Below, piece after piece: positions 10,690 through 22,100 of a stretch of DNA of 64,000 nucleotides; the first letter of the stretch is position 1; the number at the start of each line of letters is the position of its first letter. Made by a program: the position numbers and the translations under genes. The notes beneath the pieces are model-generated. The model was given only the letters and a program-made list of their open reading frames with translations, had not been told where the DNA came from and ran no database searches. Source of the stretch: Perilla frutescens (lineage: Eukaryota; Streptophyta; Magnoliopsida; Lamiales; Lamiaceae); NCBI GenBank assembly GCA_026008535.1, contig BRKX01000004.1, positions 36,646,501-36,710,500 on the forward strand, written 5' to 3'.

Positions 10690-12443
10690 ACCTTTGCGTA
10701 AGTCCGACAGTAGGGTGTGGAAGAGGTTTGTTCGAGTTGGCGCACAAGCTCAAGAACATATCAGGTGGACCTTGAGGTCCGGTCAGGTAAGCTTCTGGGA
10801 TGATGTTTGGTTTGATGATGTGCCTTTATCTACTTATTGTCCTACTACTGTGTTTCATCACCTCTCTGTAGATTGGTATTTTGATGGTGAGTCTTGGTCT
10901 ATACCTTGTTTGTATGCTTTATGTGATCATTTTGCTTTACCTGATGGACTGATTGATTCGATGAGCCGGACTCTTGTGCTGTGGGGAAAGAGGGATAGCA
11001 TGCGGTGTAATTTGATTTTTACTGGTGAGTTCTTTTTGACCTCTGCATGGGATCAGGTCAAGTACCGGCGGCCTGAACGGTCTCTTTTCGGGTCCATTTG
11101 GCATGATTGCATTACTCCCACCATTTCTGTCTTTCTCTAGCGTCTGTTGCATGGTAGATTCCCTGTTGATGTATGTCTTCAGTCCCATCATTGTCATCTT
11201 GCTTCCCGTTATCAGTGTTGTCATGATCCACAAGTTGAGTCCTTAGAGCATGTTTTTCTTAGGTCTGAGTCTGCGAAATCGGTTTGGGCATTTGTTGCAT
11301 CTTGGTTTCACACTTCTGCACCACATGCACATACAGTCACACAGGCACTTAGGTTTTGGAGGGGGCTGTTCCCACGGTCCTCTCCGAAGCACATCAATTT
11401 CTTGATTCCCTGCCTTGCTTTATGGTTTATTTGGACGGAGAGGAACAACTGCAAGCATCGTGGGGTTCCTTTCCTTGTTGCTCACATTGTTTGGTAGGTT
11501 CAGCACCACCTTCATATGTTAGTTTCAGCCGGAAGCTCCTTCCGCACCACTGGTTGGGCTGCTATCCGCTGGTGCCTTTCATGCCCGTTGTTGACCCTGT
11601 TCCGAGATCTCTCCGGTCTCGAATGGTGTCATGGTGGCCTCCTGAGGCACCCTGAGTCAAGCTCAATACAGATGGATCCTTTTCGGCAGATCTTCAGATG
11701 GCGGCTGGTGGTGGAGGCTTGGTTTGTGATTTCACGGGAGCTCTTCTGGCTGGTTTCTGTACGCTCGTCCAGGCGACGTCGAGTTTTGATGCGGAGTTCC
11801 AGACACTTCTTTATGGGCTGAGGCTTGTTGTTCAGTATTCTAATCATATTTGGATTGAGATGGATGCTGCTTCAGTCGTATTAGTGTTACAGTCAGGCCA
11901 TCTTAGTTCGGCTGTGACTCGGCACACGTTGACGTCCATTCACTTGTTGTGCCGGGGTCAACATGTTCGGTTCTCTCATATTCCTCGTGAGGGAAATCGG
12001 GCTGCTGATTTTCTTACAGGTAGGGGGGCCCAGACCTCTATCCTCACCTTTTATGATTCTGTTTCTGCCCCACGTCATCTCCTCTCTATGGTTTGGATGG
12101 ATCAGTTGGGTTATCCCAACTTCAGATTTCGGTATAGGTAGATGGTGGTGGTTCCTCTTTGGCTAGTCTATTTGTGGTTAGTTTTTTTTGTTTGGAGTTG
12201 CAGTCGGTCTGTGACTGTACTTCATGTTTGAGCCCTTTCTTTGGTTTAGGGGATAGCAGTCGGTCTGTGGCCGCATCCTCTCGCTTTTGTTCTTTTGTTA
12301 CGTATTCTAGTACTTGGTTAGGGGTGTGTTCACTTTTGGGACACATCCTGCCTATGACTTTGTACTAAACGACTTATCATATATATATTGGCTGGGCATG
12401 GTGCCGAATGCCCCACCCCTTCTAGGGGTGTTCTTTAAAAAAA
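10690..12443 (+). mobile_element. 5'-truncated LINE (non-LTR) retrotransposon
   Basis: Only the 3' part of a plant LINE is present: the end of the reverse-transcriptase ORF, a zinc-finger zf-RVT region and a C-terminal RNase H, then about 300 bp of 3' UTR and an A8 tail at about 12436-12443. 5' truncation is usual for LINEs because reverse transcription stops early. The 5' border is approximate and I could not find a clear target duplication. It lies between minus-strand exon fragments, probably in an intron. Confidence 0.8.
10694..12141 (+). pseudogene. LINE ORF2 C-terminus: zf-RVT and RNase H domains, interrupted
   Basis: The zf-RVT part reads SRVWKRFVRVGAQAQEHIRW, then FWDDVWFDD, LWGKRDS and, after a TAG replacing Trp in the usual LWRLLHGR motif (about 11138), HGRFPVDVCLQ and ESLEHVFLRC-like text with Ser in place of Cys. 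A second TAG near 11495 replaces Gln. RNase H follows near 11650: NTDGSF, GGGGLVCDF, SFDAEFQTLLYGL, WIEMDA and HIPREGNRAADFL, carrying the Asp-Glu-Asp-Asp residues of the fold. A TGA before VKLNTDG replaces Trp. Stops and at least one frame change show it is inactive. Confidence 0.85.
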
Positions 12444-13333
12444 ATCGATCAACCTGTTATTTAGGGTCTAAATATCAGATTTTCCCGAAAAATATTAGCA
12501 TTAGACCCCTAAGCAACTTAATGGATCCATTACTAGACTAAAAACTATTAGATGACTTTAGTAGATCAAATACAAATTATCTACTTAACAATTATGTTAC
12601 CTGTCTACAAAAATTGTGCCCTCTGCCATTTTTATAATACATCAACAGGATCAACTTTACAACTATTGCTGCCTACCACGCCATTATATCTGCCAGAAAA
12701 AATATAAAATAAGTACAAAATATCAGTAGATTCCATATATATATAAAGCACGAAAAAGAACAAATAACCAACAAGGACACTAATCTTCCTTTCTCCCTAT
12801 AAAACCAAGTTTAAGTTCTTTGGTTTAATTTACAAGGCTTGAATCAGATTTACACAAATAATACTGCAATAATTCAGTTAATAAAAATTAAGTCTCACCT
12901 TTAGAGCAGTTTGCTTCCGAAGAATTGCATTGGACTTCAACAAGATAGTAATGGAATAAATGGTAACAACAAATCCTGAAAACCACAATTTGAAAAGTTA
13001 AGGGTTAGATCCAAAAGAAAGTTTTATCCTGACAATAAAAACAAGACACCACTAATGAGTTAAAAGAGACACCAAGATTATATTTTATAGAAGTTGAAGA
13101 CTAAGTTTGGTTTATTTGTAACAGTAGAGATAATAGATTTTAGTTTCAGATAAATAGATAAAAGCATGCATTATAAAGTAACAACTACCTCATATGCACC
13201 ATTTATTTTCACAGAATGGAAGGTATACTTGAAACTGGCTTTCTATGATTAATGAAAGAAAACACCACCGTTTCTTAAAATATTTACAAGTTCGTTAATC
13301 ACAATTAAACATTCTCCACATATGGCATCCATG
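12444..13333. other. AT-rich remnant between LINE and gypsy LTR, with one possible exon
   Basis: No long ORF. It probably continues the intron-like sequence of the captured-exon block below 10.7 kb. Apart from the 77-bp exon-like stretch listed separately, I see only short A/T runs. Confidence 0.5.
12899..12975 (-). other. Possible isolated exon of an unrecognised gene
   Basis: On the minus strand a pyrimidine-rich stretch with TTTTCAG precedes, and AAG|GTGAG follows, a 77-bp piece open in one frame: GFVVTIYSITILLKSNAILR then KQTALK. The first half is hydrophobic enough for a membrane segment. I do not recognise the family. It shares the strand of the TFIIIA and COQ5 fragments and may be a third captured exon. 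Confidence 0.35.
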
Positions 13334-16300
13334 TGTAACAGCCCGGTCCCGAGATAGGGATTAACGAATGGGGATGAGGTGTTATTAAGGGATTAATGAA
13401 TAAAGATGGGGGATTACCAAATAGGGTTTACGAGTCAAGACATACTTTCGAAGAATAGATAATGATACTCGGTTTACTTGATTGAAATAGAATCATGCTC
13501 TAGCGGAATAAAGCGGCTAACTAATTAGATATCAACAAGCATAGACCCATTCATAGGTCAAAATGAATAACAGATACCAACATGAATAAGCCTCTTCATA
13601 GGCGAAAAGAAATCATACTCGGGAAGCAGAAATAAAACTTAATATGCATCTTATATATATATAATCATGTTTGGGGAATATTCATAGAGTCTTGATAATC
13701 ATAATAGAACTTAAACGAAAATAGAAAGAGTATATCAGAGTAGCAGAAACATCATGGGATTTCAAATAAACTTATTACTATAGCAAAATAATCTTGGCAG
13801 CCAACCCACATCCGCAGTGGGTTTTAACAAAAGCACTAATGTACTCAGTGGGTTTTAATAAAAGCACTTCAATAACCTTGAGATATCCAACAATTAACTG
13901 ACGGTATATGGAGAGCAAAACGCAAAAGCCCTCTCCATATCCGCAAAATCTTTTCTTTTCTTTTGGGCCCAACTTGGCTCAAACCTGATGTCAACTGTAC
14001 CCTTAGGCATGCCACAGGATAGAAGAGGGGTTACCTCAAATATCCAAACGAGTTTGCTAGGGGATTAACCCAGAAGTGACTCCCTTAAAAGTTCCGAGCT
14101 CAAATCCTACTTAAGCGAAATGCTAAGTTCCTTCCTTTCTTAATCTTGCTAGCAAAACCATTCTTAGAGCAACGTCTAAGGGCTAATCCTTTAATGAAGC
14201 ATGATCTCGGCCTATAAGGGATTTAATGCTACCCTAACAAGGCAATCCTTAATCCTTAACTATACGAGCTTTTAACAAAGTGTAACATTCAAATACAAAG
14301 GAGATGAGCGTAAATAAATACGAATTGTAACTAAAGATAGTTCTAAATATCTCATGCTAAGCATAAACAAACCTTTAATATTTCTAAACATGCTATACAT
14401 GCTTGAGAGCTCAATTATAATATAATATCTTCCTTTCCTTTCTTTCTTGTACAGAGATCAATCAGGTAGAGCAAAAATGCTTTATTGGATATCTCATTCG
14501 CCCTATATGCTTCTAGAGCTTATTAGCTCAAACTTTAGATAAGTATAGATTTATCCATCTCGATCACAGAGCAGAAGATGAGGCGACGAGTTGATGATCC
14601 TCTCTCGAATTCCCATGAGGCTCACTTTCTCCTATAAAAGTCGAATTATCGACTTAGCGGCCTACTCTGGAGATTTCTAACTATTAACATGAAATAAAAT
14701 AAACACCCATCCTAAATACCCTTAATTAGGACTTAAACATGGATAGCACGACTTTACGACTTATTAAGGTTTTGAGAAGGATTTATTTAATCTCATCTTG
14801 ATTTCTCAATTCTTTTGACGGAAAATAACTTGAAAAATTTACTCGAATAAATTGGAAATAACTTGAATGCTTTTTCTAAAATTAACCTTGGAAATATCTC
14901 AGAAATAGCACGACTCGATAAGCTCAAAAAACTTAAAAAGAGAGTATGAAAGATAGTCGGAAAAATCAGCGGAGAACAATACGGGGAAGGGGGGCACCGT
15001 GGCGCACATAGGCACCGGCGGGCAGCCCCCGCCGCGGCGCAGGGGTGGGCCGACGGGCTCCCCCCTCCCCCCCGCCGCGGTGCCCCCTAGCATCGGTGGG
15101 ATCTTTGAGGGCCGAGGAGGATGTGGCGCGGCGACGCACCCCCTCCCCCCCGCGGGGCTCCTTCTTTCTCTCTTCCGTCCAGTTTTTGGGCAATCTTCAT
15201 CTGGGTTCTTCGTGTTCGTTGATTCATTCGACGAACACGAAGAACACTTTACCAAAAATATTTAAAACATGTTCTAATAATTAACACGAAACGGCATGCT
15301 TTATCTTAAAAGAATTTTGGCATTATAACAGCATAAATACGATAATCCTCCTTAATATTTAGAATAACGATGAAATCTTCAAATATAGCTTGAACGGAAT
15401 TTAAACGGAATAAACGAGGCTAATCTCTAGAATAATAACGACAGGAATAAGGCGAGAAATAGAACGTAAACGTTATTAACTTGGAACTTCAATAAGGATC
15501 GAAATACAACTTAGACGGAAGGTAAACGAGCAATAATGAAGAACGCAAAGAACGTAAAGAACGGAAAGTAAATGCAGAATTTAAAAGACGAAAAAAAATG
15601 GAGTCGAGACCGACGAATAAGAATGGATGGGGTTAGGTGCGTCGAAGGAAGGTGGCTAGCTCGGCGTCTCGTCGAGTCGCAACGGCGGCAGAGCCACCTG
15701 CTATGACTCAATGGCGCCCCTAGCACATTCCCCTACGGCATCCCTTCCACGCCACTCCGCTCGTCGTCTAGCAGAACACTCACGAGGAACGCTTTTTACT
15801 TCGGCATAATCTTCTTGGCTTTCAAAGCTTCTCACTCTCTCGATTTAGAAGTGACTGTATGGTAAATGAGCAAGTGAAAGCAAAAGGGGTGGTCCCTTAT
15901 TTATAGTAGGGATTTTGGCTTCCTTGAGAAGCCACTCCAGTGCGGAAACACTGCAAAAGTTACCTCGGGTTCGATTAAAAGCTGCTTTATTCAATGTCGA
16001 TGTCCAAATGACCTCAGACACGAAATATAAAAATACCAAGAGACTCGTTGGCTCGAACACTAGTGAACCAACTTGATTCGTGAAGAAGACGGGGTCGTTA
16101 GAAGAAAGACGAGCCAAGATTCCCTTTTTGGAATTACTTTTTACTATTCACTCAGACTGACAGATTTTGCTCCCGAACGTTCGATTGACCTCAGAATGGA
16201 AATCCGTGAATGCCAATGGAATCCTTGAGTCGTTTCCCATAAGAAGGGCTTGACAGAACAAGACTTGGATCAACGAGGAGGATTTTGTAAATTTCTCAAA

Positions 16301-16614
16301 ACACGAACGCACGCCAAAGTTACTATTCATTCACCTCTTAAATACGTTTTTCATCACCGGGAACTCAAATGACTTTAGAATTAAAATCCGAAGACACCAG
16401 CATATTCATTGAGTTAAAACCTTTCTAATGAGACCACGAATGGCCATAAAAGAATCGAGATCACTTTTTCTGAAAAAAATGATTTTTACGAAAAACTGAC
16501 CCTTAAAGTCGTGACTGACATCCGTCCTCAATTAACTTACTTAAATTTCTTCCTTAACTAATTATTTAACATTAACAATCCTTTAAACCTTATCTGAAAA
16601 TCTGGGGTGTTACA
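13334..16614 (-). repeat. Long LTR of the gypsy element
   Basis: About 3.28 kb. Plus-strand ends are TGTAACAGCCC and GGGGTGTTACA, so the termini are inverted copies of TGTAACA, as in Tekay LTRs. It is followed by the minus-strand polypurine tract. Interior is AT-rich except for a GC-rich island at about 14985-15180. No gene seen; short ORFs over the GC-rich island are chance. Confidence 0.85.
15205..15245. repeat. Perfect 15-bp hairpin next to a GC-rich island in the gypsy LTR
   Basis: Arms 15205-15219 (GTTCTTCGTGTTCGT) and 15231-15245 are exact inverted copies with an 11-base loop. It borders a roughly 200-bp GC-rich block inside an otherwise AT-rich LTR. Confidence 0.85.
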
Positions 16615-16632
16615 TCCTACCCCCCTTAAAGA
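16615..16632 (-). other. Polypurine tract of the gypsy element
   Basis: Minus strand CTTTAAGGGGGGTAGGA, directly before the LTR start TGTAACACCCC. It would prime plus-strand synthesis. Confidence 0.85.
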
Positions 16633-16648
16633 AATTTCGTCCCGAAAT

Positions 16649-19600
16649 TTACCAACCATTATAAGTAATATCAGGGTACTTCTTGAGCAGCTCAGATTCA
16701 AGCTCCCAGGTTGCCTCCTCTGAACCATGATGGTTCCAGATTACTTTCACGAGATCGATCTCCTTGTTCATCAACTTCTGGATCTTTCGATCCACAATGG
16801 CCTGGGGCTTTTCTTCATAGGCTAAGTCCTCATTCAGGACTATCTCTTCTTTGCTAATCACATGCTTTGGATCAAACACGTACTTTCTCAACATTGAAAC
16901 ATGAAAGACGTCATGAACGTTACTCAGGTTGGGTGGTAAGGCCAACCTGTAGGCTACTTCATTCACTTTCTCTAAAATCTCAAAAGGTCCAATAAATCTG
17001 GGTCTTAACTTGCTTCGTTTGCCAAAACGAACTACTCCTCTTGATGGAGACACCTTTAAGAACACTTTATCTCCAACGTTGAAATTGAGCTCCGTTCTTC
17101 TCTCATCCGCATAAGCCTTCTGTCTAACTTGAGCCTCCTTGATTTGTTGATGAATAAGCTCGGTCTTCTGGATGGCTTCCTGGACCATTTCAGGTCCAAG
17201 TATCCTTCTCTCTCCAACTTCGTCCCAATATAAGGGCGATCTATACTTTCTTTCGTACAGGGCTTCATAAGGGGCCATGCCGATCGATGACTGGTAGTTG
17301 TTGTTATACGCAAACTCTACCAAAGGCAGCTATTCCTCCCAACTGCTTCCTTGATCAATGACTACTCCTCTAAGCATGTCTTCTAGAATCTGGATAGTCC
17401 TTTCGGACAAGCCATCCGTTTAAGGATGAAATGCCGTGCTGAAATTGAGCTTTGATCCCATTGCTTCTTGTAGGCTCCTCCAGAATCTTGACGTAAATCT
17501 TGTATCACAATCCGATGTAATAGAGACCGGCACTCCGTGCAAACGTACTTCCTTAACATACAGATGGGCTAATTGATCTAGCCTATCCGTCATTTTAACA
17601 GCAACAAAGTGTGCCGATTTAGATAATCGATCAACGATTATCCAAATAGCGGTATTCCCCCGCTTAGACTTTGGCAAACTTACGACAAAGTCCATATTGA
17701 TATGATCCCACTTCCATTCAGAAATTTCTAAGGGTTGGAGCAATTCAGAAGGTTTTTGATGCAAAGCTTTTACTTGCTGACAGTTCAAACACCTTTCCAC
17801 TAAGGAAGCTATCTCTCTCTTCATGTTATTCCACCAGAAGTTCCTTTTGAGATCTTAGTACATCTTGGTGCTTTCGGGATGTGCTGCATATGGCGTGTCA
17901 TGTGCTTCGCACATGATTTCTTCCTTTAGTTCTTCTTTGCTTGGCACACAAAGCCTTCCTTTGAATAAGAGCGCGTTATCGGCGACTTCCATGAAATCTT
18001 GCGAGCTATTAGATCGTGCTTTTAGTCTTTTCTTTTCGAGAAACTCGTCTCCTCTCTGGGCTTCAATTATCCTTTGCCTTAGGTCGGGCTGAGCGACTAT
18101 CGTGGTAACTTGAGCTTGAATGGTCTCGGGTGGTGTTAGCACCTTGATCCTTAACTTCTCGAACTCCTTACGAAGATTTTCCTGGACTGAAACGAGTCCT
18201 AACTCTGCCCTCTCTTTCCTACTTAGGGCATCTGCCACCACATTCGCCTTGCCTGGGTGGTAGTGAATCGTGCAGACATAATCCTTTACAAGTTCTAGCC
18301 ATCTTCTCTGCCTCATGTTAAGATCCTTTTGCTCAAAGAAATACTTCAAGCTCTTGTGATCTGAGAAGATCTCACACTTAGCTCTGTAGAGATAGTGCCT
18401 TCAGATCTTTAGCGCATGAACGACTGCTACTAGTTCTAAGTCATGCGTAGGGTAGTTCTGCTCATAGTTCTTAAGCTGCCTCGAAGCATAAGCAATCACC
18501 TTTCCTTTCTGCATCAGTACGCATCCTAATCCTTTCTTCGACGCATCTGCGTAAACCACAAAATCTTCATTCCCTTCTAGAATGGCCAACACTAGGGCCA
18601 TGGTTAGCATCCTTTTCAAAGTTTGGAAACTTTTCTTGCACTCAGGCGTCCACTTGAACTTGGAGTCTTTCTTTAACAGTCGTGTCATTGGCTTAGATAT
18701 GGTCAAGAATCCTTCAATGAATCGACGATAATATCCCACGAGTCCTAAAAAACTTCTTATCTCGTTCACGTTCCTTGGAGACTTTCAGTTGCTTACATCT
18801 TTAATCTTAGCTGGATCCACCTTGATTCTTTCTACTGAAACTATATGACCTAAAAACATAACTTCCTTGAGCCAAAACTCACACTTGCTGAACTTAGCAT
18901 AAAGCCTTTCTCATCTTAACGTCTCCAGCACCACTCTGAGGTGCTCTTGATGCTCCTCTTCGTCCTTAGAATAGATGAGAATATCATCTATAAAAACTAG
19001 AACAAACTTATCTAGATACGGGTGAAAAACCCGGTTCATTAAATCCATGAACACCGCTGGGGCGTTGGTCAGTCCGAATGGCATTACTACAAACTCGTAA
19101 TGCCCATAGCGAGTTCTAAAAGCAATCTTAGGGATATCCTCCTTCCGGATCTACAACTGATGATACCCAGACCTTAAGTCTATCTTGGATAAGACACTTG
19201 CTCCCTTAAGCTGATCGAAGAGATCGTCTATTCTTGAGAGAGGGTATCGATTCTTGATGGTCAGCTTATTAAGCTCTCTATAGTCGATGCACATTCTCAA
19301 TGTACCATCCTTCTTCTTTACGAACAAGATTGGAGCTCTCCAAGACAATACACTAGGTTGGATAAAACCTAGGTCTAATAACTCTTGCAGTTGAACCTTG
19401 AGTTCTTGCAACTCCTTAGGTGCCATTCTGTAGGGGGCTTTCGAAACTGGGACGGCTCCTGGTTCCAACTTGATGGCAAACTCTACCTGTCTGTCCGGAG
19501 GCAGTCCTGGCAGCTCCTTTGGGAATATGTCGGGGTATTCTCTTACGACTGGAACGTCTTTGATTGAAAGCTCTCCTTCCTCTTTCTTTATCAGGTTAAC

Positions 19601-20038
19601 TAAAAATGTTTGGCAGCTATTCGTCCTCATCATCTTGGTGGCCTTCAGGGTGGATATTACTGGGACCTTAGTTCCCAGCCTTGATCCATAGATCTTCACT
19701 TCGGGTTTCTCGGGTGGTCAAAACACTACTTCCCTCTCAGGGCAGCTTATAAAGGCATAAGCTGAGGCTAACCAATCCATTCCTAGGATTATATCGAAGT
19801 CCTAAATCTTAATCACATAAAGATTTGACTTAAAGGTTTCCCCTTCTATGTTCAATTCTAGGTTAGAGCAGACCTTCCTAGACATCATTCTTTTCCCAGA
19901 GGAAATACTTATCTCAAGAGCATTCTCAGCATTTTCGGGTTTTATCTTCAGTTTCTTACAAACAGACTCAGTTATAAATGAATGTGATGCTCCAGTATCG
20001 AAGAGAGCTAAAATCGGCGTCTCGAGGAGGGTGATCAT
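16649..20038 (-). pseudogene. Broken gypsy pol: protease, RT, RNase H, integrase, chromodomain
   Basis: In minus-strand order: protease ALFDTGASHSFI (about 19970-20010); reverse transcriptase with LRMCIDYRELNKLTIKNRYP, LSKIDLRSGYHQL and the catalytic FIDD of VFIDDILIYSKDE (about 18970-19010); RNase H with YADASKKGLGCVLM (about 18510-18555); integrase zinc region (HPESTKMY...CLNCQQVK); DDE core with MDFVVSLP and SDCDTRFTS; C-terminal chromodomain ending ATWELESELLKKYPD (about 16660-16720). A chromodomain steers chromovirus integration to marked chromatin. Stops lie near 19152, 18911, 18788, 18402, 17855, 17421 and 17330; several are TGA for Trp or Arg and TAA for Gln, i.e. C-to-T or G-to-A changes. 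Confidence 0.92.
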
Positions 20039-20199
20039 ACCTGCCAGATTACCTGGGACTTCAGCAGCTTACTGCTGATTGAGAGCATAAGTACGAGCTA
20101 GCTGAGGTGGCCTTTGCCCTTGATTAAATCTTTGATCTCGTCCTTGGTTCGGCCTTGGATTCATTCTCGGCCTTTGACCCTGAGGTTCTCCTTGCTGCA

Positions 20200-21137
20200 G
20201 CCTCGGCTGATTTTCAGAAAATTGCTGAAGCGGCTGCGAGTACCGTGGTTGTTGTGGTGTTTGGGATCGTCAGTTGTTTCCTTTCGGACACTCCGTCTTA
20301 AAGTGCCCCTCTTCACCACAGTGGTAGCACCCAGTTTGATTTGCTCGGCAGGCTCCAAGATGCATCCTTCCGCACTTTTGACACGGCCTAAGGCTAGAGG
20401 TGTTTGCAGGCTGACTGCGAGGCACTCCTGATTCTCGGCTTTGCTAGTGGGGTTTATTTCCTCTGTCATCTCTTCTTCCTCCTTCCCACTTTCTTTTTTT
20501 CCTTTGGATTATTCGAAAGCTGAAGGGGTTGAACTTTCTCTCGAGGGAGAATGACTTCTATGCTTAAGGCTTTGGCTAAGGTTCGAGCATAGGACATGTC
20601 TTCTTGCCCAGCGAGGGCTATGCCAATCTCGGATCTAAGTCCTTTCTTGAACTTGCGTGCTTTCTTCCCGTCTGTGTCCACTAGATGTGGAGCATGCCTT
20701 GACAATTAATTGAACTCCCTGTTGTATTCTGATACTATCTTATTTCCTTACTTTAGGTTCCAGAACTCCATCTCCTTTGCCTCTCGATAGCAATCCGAAA
20801 TGTATTTCTGATATAAGTCGTTCTTGAAATCTTCCCAACTATAGTCCTCCCATTGCTCTGGGGTTATGGTCCTTCGAACGGACTCCCACCAGTAGTCTGT
20901 ATCGTCCATCAGCATAAAAAGAGCGCAACTTAACTTCTCCTCTTCTGAACAAGCTATGAAATTGAAAATTCGTTCTAAAGAGCGAACCCATTTCTCGGTA
21001 TCCATTGGATCTCCTAAACCATTAAACGATGGAGGGTTATGCCTGAGAAACACACTTTCGGCTCTCGGATCGGGGTTTGGGACTTGCTCGGGTTTGTTCT
21101 CATCTTCGTTTTCAGCTTGACATCTTCGGGGCGGCAT
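20200..21137 (-). pseudogene. Broken gypsy gag with zinc knuckle
   Basis: Starts MPPRRCQAENEDEN at 21137, typical of Tekay gag. The retrotransposon-gag core contains NPPSFNGLGDPMDTEKWVRS and PEQWEDYSWEDFKNDLYQKY. It is interrupted after EFWNLK near 20748, resumes as HLVDTDGKKARKFKKGLRSE (stop before it near 20706), and shifts again near 20470. The zinc knuckle CYHCGEEGHFKTEC lies near 20290-20335, with all CX2CX4HX4C residues kept. Confidence 0.88.
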
Positions 21138-21294
21138 CCTAAAGACCTAGATATTAGCGATACTCGATTAAATTCGCATAAAGCAAGGATGCCTTTTGAT
21201 AAGGTCTTTAATTTACGCAAGATAAATCAAACAAGGTGAAAATTTAAACGTCATTCAAGCATAATGGGGAAAATTACCTTATTAAGAGGACTTT

Positions 21295-21307
21295 GGCATC
21301 GATATCA
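21295..21307 (-). other. Degenerate primer-binding-site-like sequence
   Basis: Minus strand TGATATCGATGCC matches TGGTATCAGAGCC at 9 of 13 positions, about 160 bp before gag, a normal spacing. No LTR end precedes it, so this may be chance. Confidence 0.35.
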
Positions 21308-21498
21308 TAAGTTACGGGTTACAAACGGAATAGGGCAGTCTTTTGGAAAATTCACTACCACTATTAGAATCTAGAAAATTAACGAATATATTACATATTA
21401 GGATCTTGGTTAAAGTGGATTAAACGATTATCAGATAGACATACGGATCAGACAACTAGGTGTTCTAACAGTAGCACCTCCTACACTTCCTACTAACG

Positions 21499-22100
21499 CT
21501 TAATCATAAGTCGGGCCCTTCCCCTTCTTCTTGCATGAAGACCCCACTTCCTCTTCACCCTCCTCCGGGCCCTCCTCTTCTTCATCCTCATCTCCAACTT
21601 CAACTGTCTCTGGGACGCTGAACTTGAACGTCCTTATACGGATGCTCTTTTCGGGATACTGATGGGGCATACACTGTCCCAGACCCTGAGAAGTGGATGC
21701 AGGGGTCCACTAGTTCATTTGAGGAGTGCAGAAAAATAAGGACTCGGTGTGATTCACGATCCGGACATTTGAGGGTCCCGCTCTTGAGGTTCCTTCGTCG
21801 TGAGGGCGTGGCACTTAAAATCCAGAGGGACTGTTGAGAGTCGCCCTTTACAATTCTAACTCTACCACGAGAGAGGGGTTTTGCTCGTCTACTTGCTGCT
21901 CGGCTAAGGCGTGCACGTGGCCATACTCTGACACCCAACGAGCTATCAAGGCTGAAGAGAACTCCGTCAGATTCCCGATCTCAGCGTACGTCTTGGGATC
22001 ACTGGTGATCATACTTTGCAGGATACGGTACATCGTAGACCTCCAAGCAGGTGGCGCGTGCTCACACATAAGGATGCACGTTTCCATTTCAAGTTCAGTT
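21499..22100 (-). pseudogene. Unrecognised leader ORF upstream of gypsy gag
   Basis: On the minus strand a reading starts METCILMCEHAPPAWRSTMY (about 22090), continues through ILQSMITSDPKTYAEIGNLT and HVHALAEQQVDEQ, meets stops near 21848 and 21815, and ends in an acidic-basic tail DEDEEEEGPEEGEEEVGSSC plus KKKGKGP near 21510. I do not recognise a family. Its place between the lost 5' end and gag suggests a leader ORF of the element. The frame is open across the junction into copia gag, probably by chance. Confidence 0.45.

Larger units (their letters stand above)
13334..22100 (-). mobile_element. Ty3/gypsy chromovirus (Tekay-like), lacking a recognisable 5' LTR
   Basis: Read on the minus strand: gag, zinc knuckle, protease, reverse transcriptase, RNase H, integrase with C-terminal chromodomain, polypurine tract, long LTR. 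A chromodomain plus gag starting MPPRR points to the Tekay clade. The 3' LTR (13334-16614) is clear. The matching 5' LTR should lie beyond gag but 21.3-22.1 kb does not resemble it; instead there is a leader with its own ORF, which joins copia gag near 22.1 kb. Many stops and shifts make it inactive. The right boundary is an estimate from where the copia coiled-coil text ends. Confidence 0.85.

Noticed and set aside
14899..15284. Overlapping Pro/Gly/Arg-rich ORFs on both strands
   Set aside because: They follow from the GC-rich island in an LTR; all frames are open and none has a domain.
21313..22100. A hidden 5' LTR of the gypsy element
   Set aside because: I compared this stretch with both ends of 13334-16614 and saw no colinear match.
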